Origin: Limnobacter litoralis
GTDB taxonomy: Bacteria > Pseudomonadota > Gammaproteobacteria > Burkholderiales > Burkholderiaceae_B
Assembly: GCF_030160455.1 (NCBI RefSeq)
Contig: NZ_BSOJ01000030.1
Span: 62,001 to 126,000 of the forward strand
DNA: 64,000 nt
Direction of reading: 5' to 3'
Made by a program: the position numbers and the translations under genes. Below, in pieces: positions 20,490 through 28,951 of the stretch. Position 1 is the stretch's first letter. Each line of letters begins with the position of its first letter. The notes under the pieces are model-generated. The model made no database searches. It had not been told where the DNA came from and worked only from the letters and a program-made list of their open reading frames with translations.

Positions 20490-21557
20490 TCACTCAAACT
20501 TGTCAAACCTGACATTGTCTGCTTTCACGCCCAGCGCACCGAATTTTTGAATGGCGGCGTCGATCATCGCTGGTGGGCCACACAAATAGGCTTGCGTTGA
20601 CGCCCAATCCAGATTCAAATCCTGCAAAGCATCGGTGACGTAACCACGACGCCCAGTCCATCCGCTGTTGGCGGGTTCTTCAGACAACACCTGAATAAAG
20701 GTCATCGAACCGCGCCAAGCTTTCTGCAATTTTTCAATTTCAGCCTGAGCATAAAGATCCCGCTGCATACGCGCACCAAACAGGTACACCACATCCCTGA
20801 CCTCACCTGCCCAGGCAGCCTGTTCCAGCAAACTCAAAATAGGCGCCATGCCGCTACCACCGGCCACACACACAATCGGATTGTGCTGTTCACCCTCGGA
20901 CGGTCGCAGATAGAAATCGCCGAAAGGCCCGGCCACACTCAAACGCGTTTCCTGTCGGTTGGCGGCAAACAACCATTCAGTAAATCGGCCGCCTGGCACC
21001 TTGCGGATGTGAAAAACCAGCTCATCCAGCGCATTGCCCTTGGGCGCAATTGCAAAACTGTAATTGCGCGGCAGGCTCAGTTCCTCAAGACGCAACTCGG
21101 CGTATTGACCCGCCTTGAACATCATTGGATCGTCCAGCTTGACGCGCAATTCGACGATGTCATGGGTCAAGTCACGCTGACCAACAATGGTTCCACGGGT
21201 TTCAACCAGCCTGTCGCCGTGAGAGGTCAATTCAACCTCAATTTCCAGATCACTTTCCGGAATGGACTGGCAAGCCAGAATCATCCCGGCCTTCAAATCT
21301 TCGGCACTCAATACATAACTGGCATCGGTCAAGGCGCGCACCTTGCCAGACTTCAGCTTGCACTTGCATTGGGTGCAACTTCCCACGCGGCAGTTGTGCG
21401 GAAAACCGAGGCCAGCAGACAGCGCCGCGTTCAAAATTACCTTGCGGCCGCGTTCCACCTGAAATGAATCTCCACCGGGCGCAACCTGCACCTCATAGTG
21501 CGACTGATGCTTCTGGGCTTTAGAACCTTGTAAACCAAACCATTCGAGCAGTTTCAT
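20490..21557 (-). CDS. Ferredoxin-NAD(P)H reductase fusion, electron donor to the AlkB/XylM-type monooxygenase
   Basis: 355 residues. The N-terminal plant-type [2Fe-2S] domain has Cys56, Cys61 and Cys64 in NCRVGSCTQC and Cys96 in ILACQ. An FAD-binding reductase domain follows (RNYSFAIAP, about residue 180), then an NAD(P)-binding domain with VAGGSGMAPILSLLEQA and a C-terminal YLCGPPAMIDAAI. This is the same layout as XylA of xylene monooxygenase and related reductases, which pass electrons from NADH to a membrane diiron hydroxylase. It follows the monooxygenase gene by 24 bp in one operon and ends at a strong terminator. The electron acceptor is inferred from context. Confidence 0.9.
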   Translation of the reverse strand: MKLLEWFGLQGSKAQKHQSHYEVQVAPGGDSFQVERGRKVILNAALSAGLGFPHNCRVGSCTQCKCKLKSGKVRALTDASYVLSAEDLKAGMILACQSIPESDLEIEVELTSHGDRLVETRGTIVGQRDLTHDIVELRVKLDDPMMFKAGQYAELRLEELSLPRNYSFAIAPKGNALDELVFHIRKVPGGRFTEWLFAANRQETRLSVAGPFGDFYLRPSEGEQHNPIVCVAGGSGMAPILSLLEQAAWAGEVRDVVYLFGARMQRDLYAQAEIEKLQKAWRGSMTFIQVLSEEPANSGWTGRRGYVTDALQDLNLDWASTQAYLCGPPAMIDAAIQKFGALGVKADNVRFDKFE

Positions 21558-21581
21558 GACATTTTCTCCTGATGTGTGGCG

Positions 21582-22784
21582 TCAAGCTGCAACGCTGTCA
21601 AAGCGGGCTTGCTCGGTGGACAACTGGGCCGACTTCAAGCCGTTCATGCCCGATTTCACACTGGCTTCGATGGCCAGCTTTTTCTCTTCAGGCGTGGCGA
21701 AATGTTCATCCCAGTGGTTCAGGATCGGAGTCATCACCTTTTTGTAAAGCGGTGGCACCAAGGCCAACAAAATAGTGGTCAGATACCCATAAGGCAGCAT
21801 GGGGGCATGCTGATAGCACCGCAAATTCCAATACTCCTGATCCGCTTCAGCGTGATGGTGAGAATGGCGCGTCAGCGCGTACAACAGCGCAGTAGACGCT
21901 GCTTTGTTGGTGTTCCAGCTGTGGCGTGGCTCCACTTTGTCTTCAGGCCTGCGCACAATGCCGTAATGCTCCATGTAGTTGACAATTTCCAACAGCGTTT
22001 TTCCACCGGCACTCATCACCCAGAACACCGCCAAAGCCCACCAACCACCAATCAAAAAGGCACCGGTGTACAAGCTCAAGGTCATCAAGTTGCCACGCAT
22101 CATGCGGCTGTGAACTGGGTCCCAAACGCTGTAGCCAAACTTGGCAAGACGCGCCTTCTCGAGGCGCCAGGCAGAGCGGTAACCCCCCAACCAGCTCTTG
22201 ATTACGAAGGTGTACACATTGTCACCGCGCTGCGCTGTAGCAGGGTCAGCAGGCGTACCCAGGTTCTTGTGATGGCCATACACATGCTCAATTGCAAAAG
22301 ACGCATCAAACGTGAAAGCCAACATCCAGCGCCCAAGAATCATGTCGCGCAGGCTGTAAGTGCGGTGTGTCAGCTCGTGACCCACATTCGTACCCCCCGC
22401 ACCAAACAAGAAGGCACCCGCCACCGCTCCTGCGAACCACTGATACCAGGTCGTTCCAGCCTGCAATGCAAGGCGGTCGTACCCAAACACCGATTGCATG
22501 AAATGGTCTGCGCCCAGCACATCGGTCGGCGCCAAGGCCCAGCTGAACAGAAAACTCAGCCAGAACAGAATGGGCAGGGTCAACCACAGCATCAAGTTGA
22601 AAAACCACTCATGCTTCAATCGGGGTTCAGAACGATCGTCCGGCAGCACAGCGTCGCCGGCAACCACAACCAACACCAGGGCTGCGATACCTGAATACAT
22701 CCAGGCGCCGCCACCTGAAAACATGACGTGAAGAATGCCAAACGCGATAACCGGAAAGGCGGTGAATTTCAAATAGTGAATCAT
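21582..22784 (-). CDS. AlkB/XylM-type integral membrane diiron monooxygenase
   Basis: 400 residues with about six membrane segments and the histidine boxes of the alkane hydroxylase branch: HELTH at 136-140, EHVYGHHKNLGTPADPA at 166-182, NYMEHYG with HSWNTN, and RHSHHHAEAD at about 305-314. These non-haem diiron enzymes hydroxylate terminal methyl groups of alkanes, alkyl-aromatics or fatty acyl chains at the inner membrane. The third box differs from canonical AlkB (LQRHSDHHANPTR). The partner is a fused ferredoxin-reductase, as in XylMA, not a rubredoxin. I start at ATG 22784 (GGGAG 6 bases upstream); an upstream TTG at 22820 is less likely. The divergent FabR/DesT-like gene suggests control by fatty acid status. 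Substrate unknown. Confidence 0.88.
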   Translation of the reverse strand: MIHYLKFTAFPVIAFGILHVMFSGGGAWMYSGIAALVLVVVAGDAVLPDDRSEPRLKHEWFFNLMLWLTLPILFWLSFLFSWALAPTDVLGADHFMQSVFGYDRLALQAGTTWYQWFAGAVAGAFLFGAGGTNVGHELTHRTYSLRDMILGRWMLAFTFDASFAIEHVYGHHKNLGTPADPATAQRGDNVYTFVIKSWLGGYRSAWRLEKARLAKFGYSVWDPVHSRMMRGNLMTLSLYTGAFLIGGWWALAVFWVMSAGGKTLLEIVNYMEHYGIVRRPEDKVEPRHSWNTNKAASTALLYALTRHSHHHAEADQEYWNLRCYQHAPMLPYGYLTTILLALVPPLYKKVMTPILNHWDEHFATPEEKKLAIEASVKSGMNGLKSAQLSTEQARFDSVAA

Positions 22785-22840
22785 GGAGGTCTCCCAATGG
22801 ATCAGACGCTTTATTGACAACCCAGCGTTTCATGATTCGG

Positions 22841-22860
22841 ATGTTAACGATTGTAAACAT
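22841..22860. promoter_or_regulatory. Imperfect palindrome, candidate operator for the divergent TetR regulator
   Basis: ATGTTAACGATTGTAAACAT is a 20-bp imperfect inverted repeat (7 of 9 positions match around the centre). It lies between the monooxygenase start (22784) and the TetR gene (22944). Size and position fit a TetR-family operator. Confidence 0.5.
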
Positions 22861-22928
22861 GCCTGTCAAGAAGTGGCCCTCTAAATTCGGCAAGCGCATG
22901 TTTTTAAAACAAATGCAGAAGTTTTCGT

Positions 22929-22934
22929 TATAAT
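22929..22934 (+). promoter_or_regulatory. -10 box of the FabR/DesT-like regulator gene
   Basis: Consensus TATAAT ending 9 bp before the ATG at 22944, so the mRNA would start only a few bases before, or at, the start codon. No good -35 box is visible, as expected if an activator or an extended contact helps. No ribosome binding site is seen, so near-leaderless translation is possible. Confidence 0.45.
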
Positions 22935-22943
22935 TCAAGCCCT

Positions 22944-23579
22944 ATGACACAAGCCACCAACAGCAGCCACGGCCGCCAGCGCCTCATCGATGCAGCCCTG
23001 AACCTCAGTTATCAGCGCCGAAACTTCTCCAGCCTCGGTATCCGCGAAATCACGCGCGAGGCCAAACTGTCTGCGCCCGCGTTCTACCGTCACTTCACCG
23101 ATCTTGAAGACCTCGGCACGGCGGTCATCATCGAAGTGGAAAAGGCGGTCATCAAGGCATTCACAGAAGTGCGCCTCAGCACCGCTGGGGAAGACGACCT
23201 CGACATTCGCCCCATGCTGCTCAAGCGTTTTTTTGACTGGGCGGCCGACAACCCGAAGCACATCATTGTGGGCGCCTCCGAGGCCTTTGGCGCGCTGTCC
23301 CGCATGCGTGAAGGGCTCAAAATCACCCTGCGCCGCATCAGCGAAGACATCTATGGCGACCCGCGCATTTACAGCCTTTTACCCGCCCTGCCAGCCGAAG
23401 AAATGATTGAACTGCTTGAGGTGTTGGCCCAGAACATCCTGTTCATGGCCGTGGACTACGTCGAACACCCAGAACAGCGCGACGCGCTGTATGCCAAGGC
23501 CTTGCGCATCGTCGGCGTTTTCTTCACAGGCGCCCATGCCATTCTCGCCCTCCAAACGGGGGAGAGTTCATCTGTGTAA
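22944..23579 (+). CDS. TetR family regulator, FabR/DesT-like
   Basis: 211 residues. The N-terminal DNA-binding domain has GRQRLIDAALNL, SSLGIREITREA and PAFYRHFTDLEDLG, closely following the FabR/DesT pattern (GRQRLLDAAL, SLREVTREA, AAFYRHFRDLEELG). FabR and DesT sense the saturated/unsaturated acyl-CoA or acyl-ACP ratio and repress desaturase or unsaturated fatty acid genes. Here it is divergent from the AlkB/XylM-type monooxygenase and reductase, so it probably represses them through the palindrome at 22841-22860. DesT in Pseudomonas likewise controls a membrane diiron oxygenase and its oxidoreductase, though a desaturase there. Confidence 0.88.
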   Translation: MTQATNSSHGRQRLIDAALNLSYQRRNFSSLGIREITREAKLSAPAFYRHFTDLEDLGTAVIIEVEKAVIKAFTEVRLSTAGEDDLDIRPMLLKRFFDWAADNPKHIIVGASEAFGALSRMREGLKITLRRISEDIYGDPRIYSLLPALPAEEMIELLEVLAQNILFMAVDYVEHPEQRDALYAKALRIVGVFFTGAHAILALQTGESSSV

Positions 23580-23672
23580 CGTATCAAGACATCTGCGTTT
23601 TTACAACATTTAACACTCAACGCTGAATTTAAAGGAATTTTACACCCTGTATTAAAGCAATCATTTAACAAT

Positions 23673-23697
23673 TTGTTTACTATGATGCTGTAAACAA
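23673..23697. promoter_or_regulatory. Inverted repeat upstream of the orphan response regulator
   Basis: TTGTTTAC-N9-GTAAACAA is a perfect 8-bp inverted repeat ending 23 bp before the ATG at 23721. It may be an autoregulatory site or the target of another regulator; OmpR-family proteins more often bind direct repeats, so the owner is uncertain. Confidence 0.5.
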
Positions 23698-23720
23698 TGA
23701 TTGCTCACGGGAGTAAAACC

Positions 23721-24455
23721 ATGCGAATCGTCATACTCGAAGACGATCTAAGTCAAAGTGAAATGTTGCGCTGGGTACTTGAAGCAGCCGGCCACAAATG
23801 CCACACGTTTGGCAACTTCAAAATCTTTCAAACCGCCCTGTATCGGGAAAGTTTTGACCTGATCGTTCTGGACTGGGTTTTGCCGGACAGCTCGGGGCCC
23901 TCAGTTCTTCAGTGGGTTCGCGAAACACTTCAGCTCAAAGTGCCCGTGCTGTTTATCACCAGCAAAATGGATGAAGAAAACATCGTGCAGGCACTTGAAG
24001 CCGGTGCCGATGACTACATGATGAAACCCATCCGCCGCAATGAACTGGTCGCGCGCGTCAATGCCCTGTTGCGCCGGGCCTACCCGGAACTGACAGCCCC
24101 CGAGGTATTCGAAATCTCCGGACTTGAGTTTCACCCCAAATTCACGACCGTGCTTCGCTATGGCAAACGGGTCGTTCTGACCCAGAAAGAATTTGACCTG
24201 TGTCTGCTTTTTTTCCGGAATCTCGGCAAACCCTTGTCCCGGTCACACATCCAGGAAAGCGTTTGGAGCAAAGACACCGACCTGCCCTCTCGCACATTGG
24301 ACACGCATGTCTCACGCGTTCGCTCGAAGCTTGCGCTGCGCCCCGAGAACGGCTTCAGACTGACGCCGGTTTATGGCTATGGATACAAGCTGGAGGAGAC
24401 CAACAACCCGGTTGCACAATCCTCACAAAATGCAAGCAGACTGTCAGATCAGTAA
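23721..24455 (+). CDS. OmpR/PhoB-type response regulator, orphan
   Basis: 244 residues. The receiver domain (about 1-120) has the acidic pair in ILEDD (8-9), phosphoacceptor Asp51 in LIVLDWVLPDSSG and Lys at about 102 in LFITSK. A winged-helix DNA-binding domain of the OmpR type fills the C-terminal half (LTQKEFDLCLLFFRNLGKPL; RTLDTHVSRVRSKL; YGYGYKLEE). I chose the ATG at 23721, preceded by GGGAG; an ATG at 23697 in the same frame would add eight residues. No histidine kinase gene is adjacent, so its partner must lie elsewhere. hemA follows 62 bp downstream with its own likely promoter. Confidence 0.9.
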   Translation: MRIVILEDDLSQSEMLRWVLEAAGHKCHTFGNFKIFQTALYRESFDLIVLDWVLPDSSGPSVLQWVRETLQLKVPVLFITSKMDEENIVQALEAGADDYMMKPIRRNELVARVNALLRRAYPELTAPEVFEISGLEFHPKFTTVLRYGKRVVLTQKEFDLCLLFFRNLGKPLSRSHIQESVWSKDTDLPSRTLDTHVSRVRSKLALRPENGFRLTPVYGYGYKLEETNNPVAQSSQNASRLSDQ

Positions 24456-24485
24456 AACGACAAATGCAATCAGAGGCAGGGGCGG

Positions 24486-24491
24486 TATAAT
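24486..24491 (+). promoter_or_regulatory. -10 box ahead of hemA
   Basis: Consensus TATAAT inside CGGTATAATACCG, 26 bp before the hemA ATG at 24518. No clear -35 element is visible at 17 bp. The flanking CGGTA/TACCG symmetry could also be a binding site. Confidence 0.4.
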
Positions 24492-24517
24492 ACCGGGTTG
24501 CCTGTAAAAAGAAGATC

Positions 24518-25807
24518 ATGGAGCTCCTCGCCGTCGGCCTGAATTATCAATCCGCCCCGCTCGCACTGCGCGAGCGCTTGGCGTTTCCGGCCGAGGAACT
24601 GCCTTACAGCCTGCAAACTTTGGCAGGCCGAATCTCTGGACTTGCAAAAAAATCCGTGGCTGAAGCCGCCATACTGTCCACCTGCAACCGCACCGAAGTC
24701 TATTGCGCCACCGACAACAGCGAGGAAATCAAACCCCTGCTGCTCCAGTGGCTGGCTCAAGAAAGAAACGTGGCGCCTGAAGACCTGCTCTCGCACCTCT
24801 ACATCCTGCCCCAGCACGAAGTTGTGCGGCACGCCTTCCGCGTGGCCAGCGGCCTGGACTCCATGGTGCTGGGCGAGGCGCAAATTCTGGGGCAAATGAA
24901 GCAGGCCGCCCGCAGCGCCGAAGAAGCGGGCACCTTGGGCCAAATGCTTCACCAATTGTTTCAACGCACCTTCTCGGTGGCCAAAGAGGTGCGCTCTCAC
25001 ACTGAAATTGGCGCGCACTCCGTGTCCATGGCCTCCGCTGCAGTCAAGCTCGCCAATCGCATTTTCGGCGACCTCTCCAAGCGGCATGTGTTGTTCATTG
25101 GCGCTGGCGAGATGATCCAGCTGTGCGCCACCCACTTTGCGGCACAAAACCCAAAAAGCATCACCATCGCCAACCGCAGCCAAGAACGTGCACAACTGTT
25201 GGCCAGTGTCCATCAAGCCAATGTCATCCCCCTGTCCGCGGTGCCCGACCAACTCGGCAAATCCGACATCGTGATTTCATGCACCGCCAGCACACTGCCC
25301 ATCATTGGGTTGGGCACCGTTGAAAATGCATGCCGAGTGCGCAAACACGAACCCATTTTCATGCTCGATCTCGCCGTGCCCCGTGATATTGAGGCTCAGG
25401 TCAGTCGACTGGACGACGTGTTTCTATACACAGTCGACGACCTCAGCCTGATCGTTCAAGAAGGACGCGAACATCGGGCCGCCGCCGTTGAGCAGGCCGA
25501 AGCCATCATTGAAACGCAAGTGCAAGGGTTCATGCGCTGGGTCAGCGAACGCTCCATGGTGCCCGCGATCCAGCACATTCACCAGCAAGCCGACGACATC
25601 GCGCAACTTGAACTTGACCATGCCCGCAGGCTGCTGGCCAAGGGCACCGACATTGATGAAGTGCTGCAGCTCATGGCACACCGGCTATCCGCCAAATTCG
25701 CGCACGGTCCCATGCAAGCGCTGCACAATGCGCCCGCCTCCGATCGGGATACACTCATGAAATGGCTCCCGCAGCTGTTCGACCTCAAAAACCGCGACCA
25801 CAAATAG
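24518..25807 (+). CDS. hemA: Glutamyl-tRNA reductase
   Basis: NADPH-dependent reduction of glutamyl-tRNA to glutamate-1-semialdehyde, the first committed step of C5-pathway haem synthesis. 429 residues, normal length. The catalytic Cys is at about 56 in STCNRTEVYC. SGLDSMVLGEAQILGQ is the conserved family block, followed by an NADPH-binding domain (FIGAGEMIQLCATHFA) and a helical C-terminal dimerisation domain. The start ATG at 24518 begins the standard MELLAVGLNY. It heads a hemA-prfA-prmC-grxD-ubiX run; prfA starts at the very next base after the stop. Confidence 0.97.
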   Translation: MELLAVGLNYQSAPLALRERLAFPAEELPYSLQTLAGRISGLAKKSVAEAAILSTCNRTEVYCATDNSEEIKPLLLQWLAQERNVAPEDLLSHLYILPQHEVVRHAFRVASGLDSMVLGEAQILGQMKQAARSAEEAGTLGQMLHQLFQRTFSVAKEVRSHTEIGAHSVSMASAAVKLANRIFGDLSKRHVLFIGAGEMIQLCATHFAAQNPKSITIANRSQERAQLLASVHQANVIPLSAVPDQLGKSDIVISCTASTLPIIGLGTVENACRVRKHEPIFMLDLAVPRDIEAQVSRLDDVFLYTVDDLSLIVQEGREHRAAAVEQAEAIIETQVQGFMRWVSERSMVPAIQHIHQQADDIAQLELDHARRLLAKGTDIDEVLQLMAHRLSAKFAHGPMQALHNAPASDRDTLMKWLPQLFDLKNRDHK

Positions 25808-26890
25808 ATGAAAGACAGCATGAGAAGCAGGCTGACGCGCTTGTCCCAGCGCCTCGCCGATCTTGACGAATTCCTTTCCAGCCAAAATGCGGCCAACGAC
25901 ATGGCCCAATTTCGCGCGGTCACGCGTGAACGCTCCGACCTGCTGCCGGTGACCACACGTTTCGCCGAATACCTGGAGGCAGAAAGTGACCTCGCCACCG
26001 CCCAAGAGTGGCTTTCAGACCCTGACATGCGCGACATGGCCAAAGAGGAAATCGCAAGCAATGAAGCGCGCATGGCCGACATTGAAGCCGATTTGCAAAG
26101 GCTGATGCTGCCCAAAGACCCCAATGACCACCGCAACGTGTTGCTTGAAATTCGGGCGGGCACGGGTGGCGATGAATCAGCCCTGTTCGCAGGCGATTTG
26201 TTTCGCATGTACACCCGCTATGCAGAGCGCCAGGGCTGGCAAATCGAACTCATGAACGCCAGCGAGTCCGAACTGGGTGGCTACAAAGAAGTCATCGTTC
26301 GGCTTGCAGGCGAAAACGTCTACAAAACCCTGAAATTCGAGTCAGGTGGCCACCGCGTGCAACGCGTCCCTGTCACAGAATCACAGGGGCGCATACATAC
26401 GTCTGCCTGCACAGTTGCAGTGCTGGCAGAACCTGACGAAATGGCCGCCATTGAAATCAACCCCAGTGATTTGCGCATCGACACATTCAGGGCCAGCGGC
26501 GCGGGCGGGCAACACATCAACAAAACAGACTCGGCCGTGCGTATTACCCACTTGCCCACGGGGCTTGTGGTGGAGTGCCAGGACGAACGAAGCCAACACC
26601 GCAACAAAGACAAAGCCATGAAGGTGCTGGCAGCGCGCCTGCAAGACAAACAGGAACGCGAGCGCCACGCCCAAGAGGCTTCACAGCGCAAAAGCCTCGT
26701 GGGTTCGGGTGACCGCTCAGAGCGAATTCGCACCTACAATTTCCCCCAAGGGCGCATGACCGATCATCGAATCAACCTCACGCTGTACAAGCTGGAGTAC
26801 ATCATGGACGGCGACCTGACGGAACTTTTCGCGGCATTGACGGCCTATCACGAAGCCGAACTTTTGGCAGAAATGACCGCCAACGAATGA
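25808..26890 (+). CDS. prfA: Peptide chain release factor 1
   Basis: Class I release factor for UAA and UAG stops, 360 residues. The GGQ motif is at about 233-235 ([19 protein letters not shown]), where the Gln is methylated by Prm[21 protein letters not shown] at about 110 and [20 protein letters not shown] are family blocks. The ATG immediately follows the hemA stop and the gene overlaps prmC by 4 bp, the common hemA-prfA-prmC coupling. Confidence 0.97.
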   Translation: MKDSMRSRLTRLSQRLADLDEFLSSQNAANDMAQFRAVTRERSDLLPVTTRFAEYLEAESDLATAQEWLSDPDMRDMAKEEIASNEARMADIEADLQRLMLPKDPNDHRNVLLEIRAGTGGDESALFAGDLFRMYTRYAERQGWQIELMNASESELGGYKEVIVRLAGENVYKTLKFESGGHRVQRVPVTESQGRIHTSACTVAVLAEPDEMAAIEINPSDLRIDTFRASGAGGQHINKTDSAVRITHLPTGLVVECQDERSQHRNKDKAMKVLAARLQDKQERERHAQEASQRKSLVGSGDRSERIRTYNFPQGRMTDHRINLTLYKLEYIMDGDLTELFAALTAYHEAELLAEMTANE

Positions 26891-27765
26891 CTCGCCCCAT
26901 GACGAACAGACAGCCAGGCCTTCACATTGATGCGGCACTGCAGGCCAGTCAACACAACACAGGGCTTCCCCTGTCCGAGCTGCGCATTCTCATGAGCCAC
27001 GTCACTGGCCTCAATCGGGTGGGTTTGATCACCCACAACACGATGATGCTCTCAGCTGATCAATTCTCGCAATTTGAAAGTCTGGTCAAGCGCCGCGCGC
27101 AAGGCGAACCGGTGGCTTATCTCACGGGCGTTCGCGAATTTTTCTCTCGCGAGTTCATGGTGACGCCCGATGTACTGATCCCCCGACCTGAGACCGAGGA
27201 ACTGGTTGAAAAGGCGTTGCAATGGCTGGAAAAGCGATCTCGTGAAAACCTGTTGACCAAGGTACTGGACATGGGCTGTGGCAGCGGCGCCATCGGGCTC
27301 ACCCTGGCCTTGGAAAACCCAATACTGGAAGTCACACTGAGCGATGTCTCTGAGGCAGCGCTTCAAGTGGCCCAGGCCAATGCCAAAAAGCTCGCCGCCA
27401 AGAATGTGCAGTGTGTGCACAGCAACCTGTTTGAGGCCTTTGCACCCGAGGGTCAGCCCCAACAGTTCGACCTGATTGTCAGCAACCCCCCTTACATCGC
27501 CAGTGGGGACGAGCACCTGAAACAGGGTGATCTTCGATTTGAACCACTCAGCGCCCTCACCGACCATCAGGACGGTTTGTTTTTTTACCGCCAGCTTGCG
27601 CAACACGCGGCGCAACACCTCAGGCCCACCGGGGCCGTGCTGATGGAGCATGGATACACGCAACAAGGCGACGTGCTGGCTTTGTTCAGGCAAGCAGGAT
27701 TTGCCGCCGTGGAAGGATTCACGGACCTCGCAGGGCAGCCTCGTATGGTGCTGGCGCTGCAATAA
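26887..27765 (+). CDS. prmC: Release factor glutamine methyltransferase
   Basis: SAM-dependent enzyme that methylates the GGQ glutamine of release factors, 292 residues. The catalytic NPPY is in [10 protein letters not shown] at about residue 200; the SAM-binding motif is [15 protein letters not shown] at about 130; [10 protein letters not shown] precedes it. The start ATG at 26887 overlaps the prfA stop by 4 bp (ATGA), placing the enzyme and its substrate in one translational unit. Confidence 0.96.
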   Translation: MTRPMTNRQPGLHIDAALQASQHNTGLPLSELRILMSHVTGLNRVGLITHNTMMLSADQFSQFESLVKRRAQGEPVAYLTGVREFFSREFMVTPDVLIPRPETEELVEKALQWLEKRSRENLLTKVLDMGCGSGAIGLTLALENPILEVTLSDVSEAALQVAQANAKKLAAKNVQCVHSNLFEAFAPEGQPQQFDLIVSNPPYIASGDEHLKQGDLRFEPLSALTDHQDGLFFYRQLAQHAAQHLRPTGAVLMEHGYTQQGDVLALFRQAGFAAVEGFTDLAGQPRMVLALQ

Positions 27766-27872
27766 TGCGACCATTGGCACCATGCAGGCCCTTGAAAACA
27801 AGCGTTTTAGTGCCATATCCATTAAACTGAACACATTCTTGTCACACAAACATCATTGCCGAAGGAAGTAGC

Positions 27873-28205
27873 ATGAGCATTCACGACTCCATCAAGGAAA
27901 CAGTCACCAGCAACCCCATCGTCCTGTTCATGAAAGGCACGGGGCAGTTTCCCATGTGCGGCTTCTCAGGGCGCGCCATTCAAATCCTGAAAGCTTGCAA
28001 TGCTGAGAAAGTAGTCACAGTGAACGTGTTGGACGACCCCGAGATTCGCCAAGGCATCAAAGACTACTCCAATTGGCCAACCATTCCACAGCTGTACATC
28101 AATGGCGAGTTTGTGGGCGGCTGCGACATCATGATCGAAATGTTCCAAAACGGCGAGCTACAGCCCCTGGTGACCAAAGCCAATGAAAGCCTGAAGGCCT
28201 CCTGA
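27873..28205 (+). CDS. grxD: Monothiol glutaredoxin, Grx4 type
   Basis: 110-residue CGFS glutaredoxin. The active site is FPMCGFSGRA, preceded by VLFMKGTGQ, with WPTIPQLYINGEFVGGCDI downstream, all standard for the class. These proteins bind a bridging [2Fe-2S] cluster with glutathione and deliver it to iron-sulfur targets, often with BolA partners; a BolA-family gene is in this window at 44694. The start at 27873 has GGAAG 6-7 bases upstream. It lies 107 bp after prmC, so it may have its own promoter. Confidence 0.96.
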   Translation: MSIHDSIKETVTSNPIVLFMKGTGQFPMCGFSGRAIQILKACNAEKVVTVNVLDDPEIRQGIKDYSNWPTIPQLYINGEFVGGCDIMIEMFQNGELQPLVTKANESLKAS

Positions 28206-28216
28206 GAAATCACAAG

Positions 28217-28816
28217 ATGCCGTTGTCGCCGCAGTTCAAGCAAGCCGTTACCGTTGCCATCACAGGGGCCAGTGGCGCCTTGTATGGCCTGAAAATTCTG
28301 GATTTGCTGCAACAACGGCAAGACACTGAAGTTCATCTCGTCGTGTCGCCCTCCGGGTGGTTGACCATCCACAGTGAATGCGATCTGACGCGTGAAGAAA
28401 TTGAAGCCAAAGCCCACGTGGTGCATGCCCCCAAGGCTGTGGGCAACTGCATTGCCAGCGGTTCCTACCCATCCGCAGGCATGGTCATCGCGCCCTGTTC
28501 CATGCACACCCTGGCCAGCGTAGCCATGGGCTTTTCAGACAATCTGATCGCCCGGGCGGCAGACGTCACCCTGAAAGAGCGCCGCCGATTGGTGTTGCTG
28601 CCGCGTGAAACGCCGCTGAACCTTGCTCACCTGCGCAACATGACCAGCGTGACTGAAATGGGAGGCATCATCATGCCGCCCGTGCCTGCGCTGTACCACC
28701 GCCCAGCCACCATTGACGAACTGGTGACCGACACCGCCCAACACGCAATCGAATTGCTGGGCCTTCAGCAGGCCGAACGAAAGCAATGGCCAGGGCTTGG
28801 CAAACAACCAGAATAA
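28217..28816 (+). CDS. ubiX: Flavin prenyltransferase UbiX
   Basis: 199 residues, full length for the family. Makes prenylated FMN, the cofactor of the UbiD decarboxylase in ubiquinone synthesis. The N-terminal flavin-binding VAITGASGALYGLKILDLL is present, along with ASGSYPSAGMVIAPCSMHTL in the middle and RLVLLPRETPLNLAHLRNM near residue 130. The gene is 11 bp after grxD and probably co-transcribed with it. Confidence 0.95.
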   Translation: MPLSPQFKQAVTVAITGASGALYGLKILDLLQQRQDTEVHLVVSPSGWLTIHSECDLTREEIEAKAHVVHAPKAVGNCIASGSYPSAGMVIAPCSMHTLASVAMGFSDNLIARAADVTLKERRRLVLLPRETPLNLAHLRNMTSVTEMGGIIMPPVPALYHRPATIDELVTDTAQHAIELLGLQQAERKQWPGLGKQPE

Positions 28817-28861
28817 GCAGGGAAAATGGACCGAGAAGGCCACGAGAGAAAGAGGGGAAAG

Positions 28862-28937
28862 TGGTGCCGCTTGTCGGATTCGAACTGACGACCTACCGCT
28901 TACAAGGCGGTTGCTCTACCAACTGAGCTAAAGCGGC
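28862..28937 (-). tRNA. tRNA-Thr (anticodon UGU)
   Basis: 76 nt including an encoded CCA (28862-28864 on the plus strand as TGG). The acceptor stem is GCCGCTT/AAGCGGC, the D-arm TAGCTCAGTTGGTAGAGCA, and the anticodon loop CTTGTAA in a stem ACCGC/GCGGT with anticodon TGT reading ACA. The T-arm contains GTTCGAATC. All arms pair. It is transcribed with or downstream of sspB on the minus strand. Confidence 0.97.
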
Positions 28938-28951
28938 AACTTAAGAGATCG

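Noticed and set aside
21576-22694. A 372-codon plus-strand open frame opposite the monooxygenase
   Set aside because: The minus strand encodes the histidine boxes and has a ribosome binding site; this frame is an antisense shadow.
22785-22820. TTG start adding 12 residues to the AlkB/XylM-type protein
   Set aside because: The ATG at 22784 has a ribosome binding site and begins the first hydrophobic segment; TTG is rarer and lacks support.
27792-27820. Sigma-70 promoter ahead of grxD (TTGAAA with an ATATCC-like -10)
   Set aside because: The -10 box is poor and cannot be separated from chance matches in an AT-rich gap.
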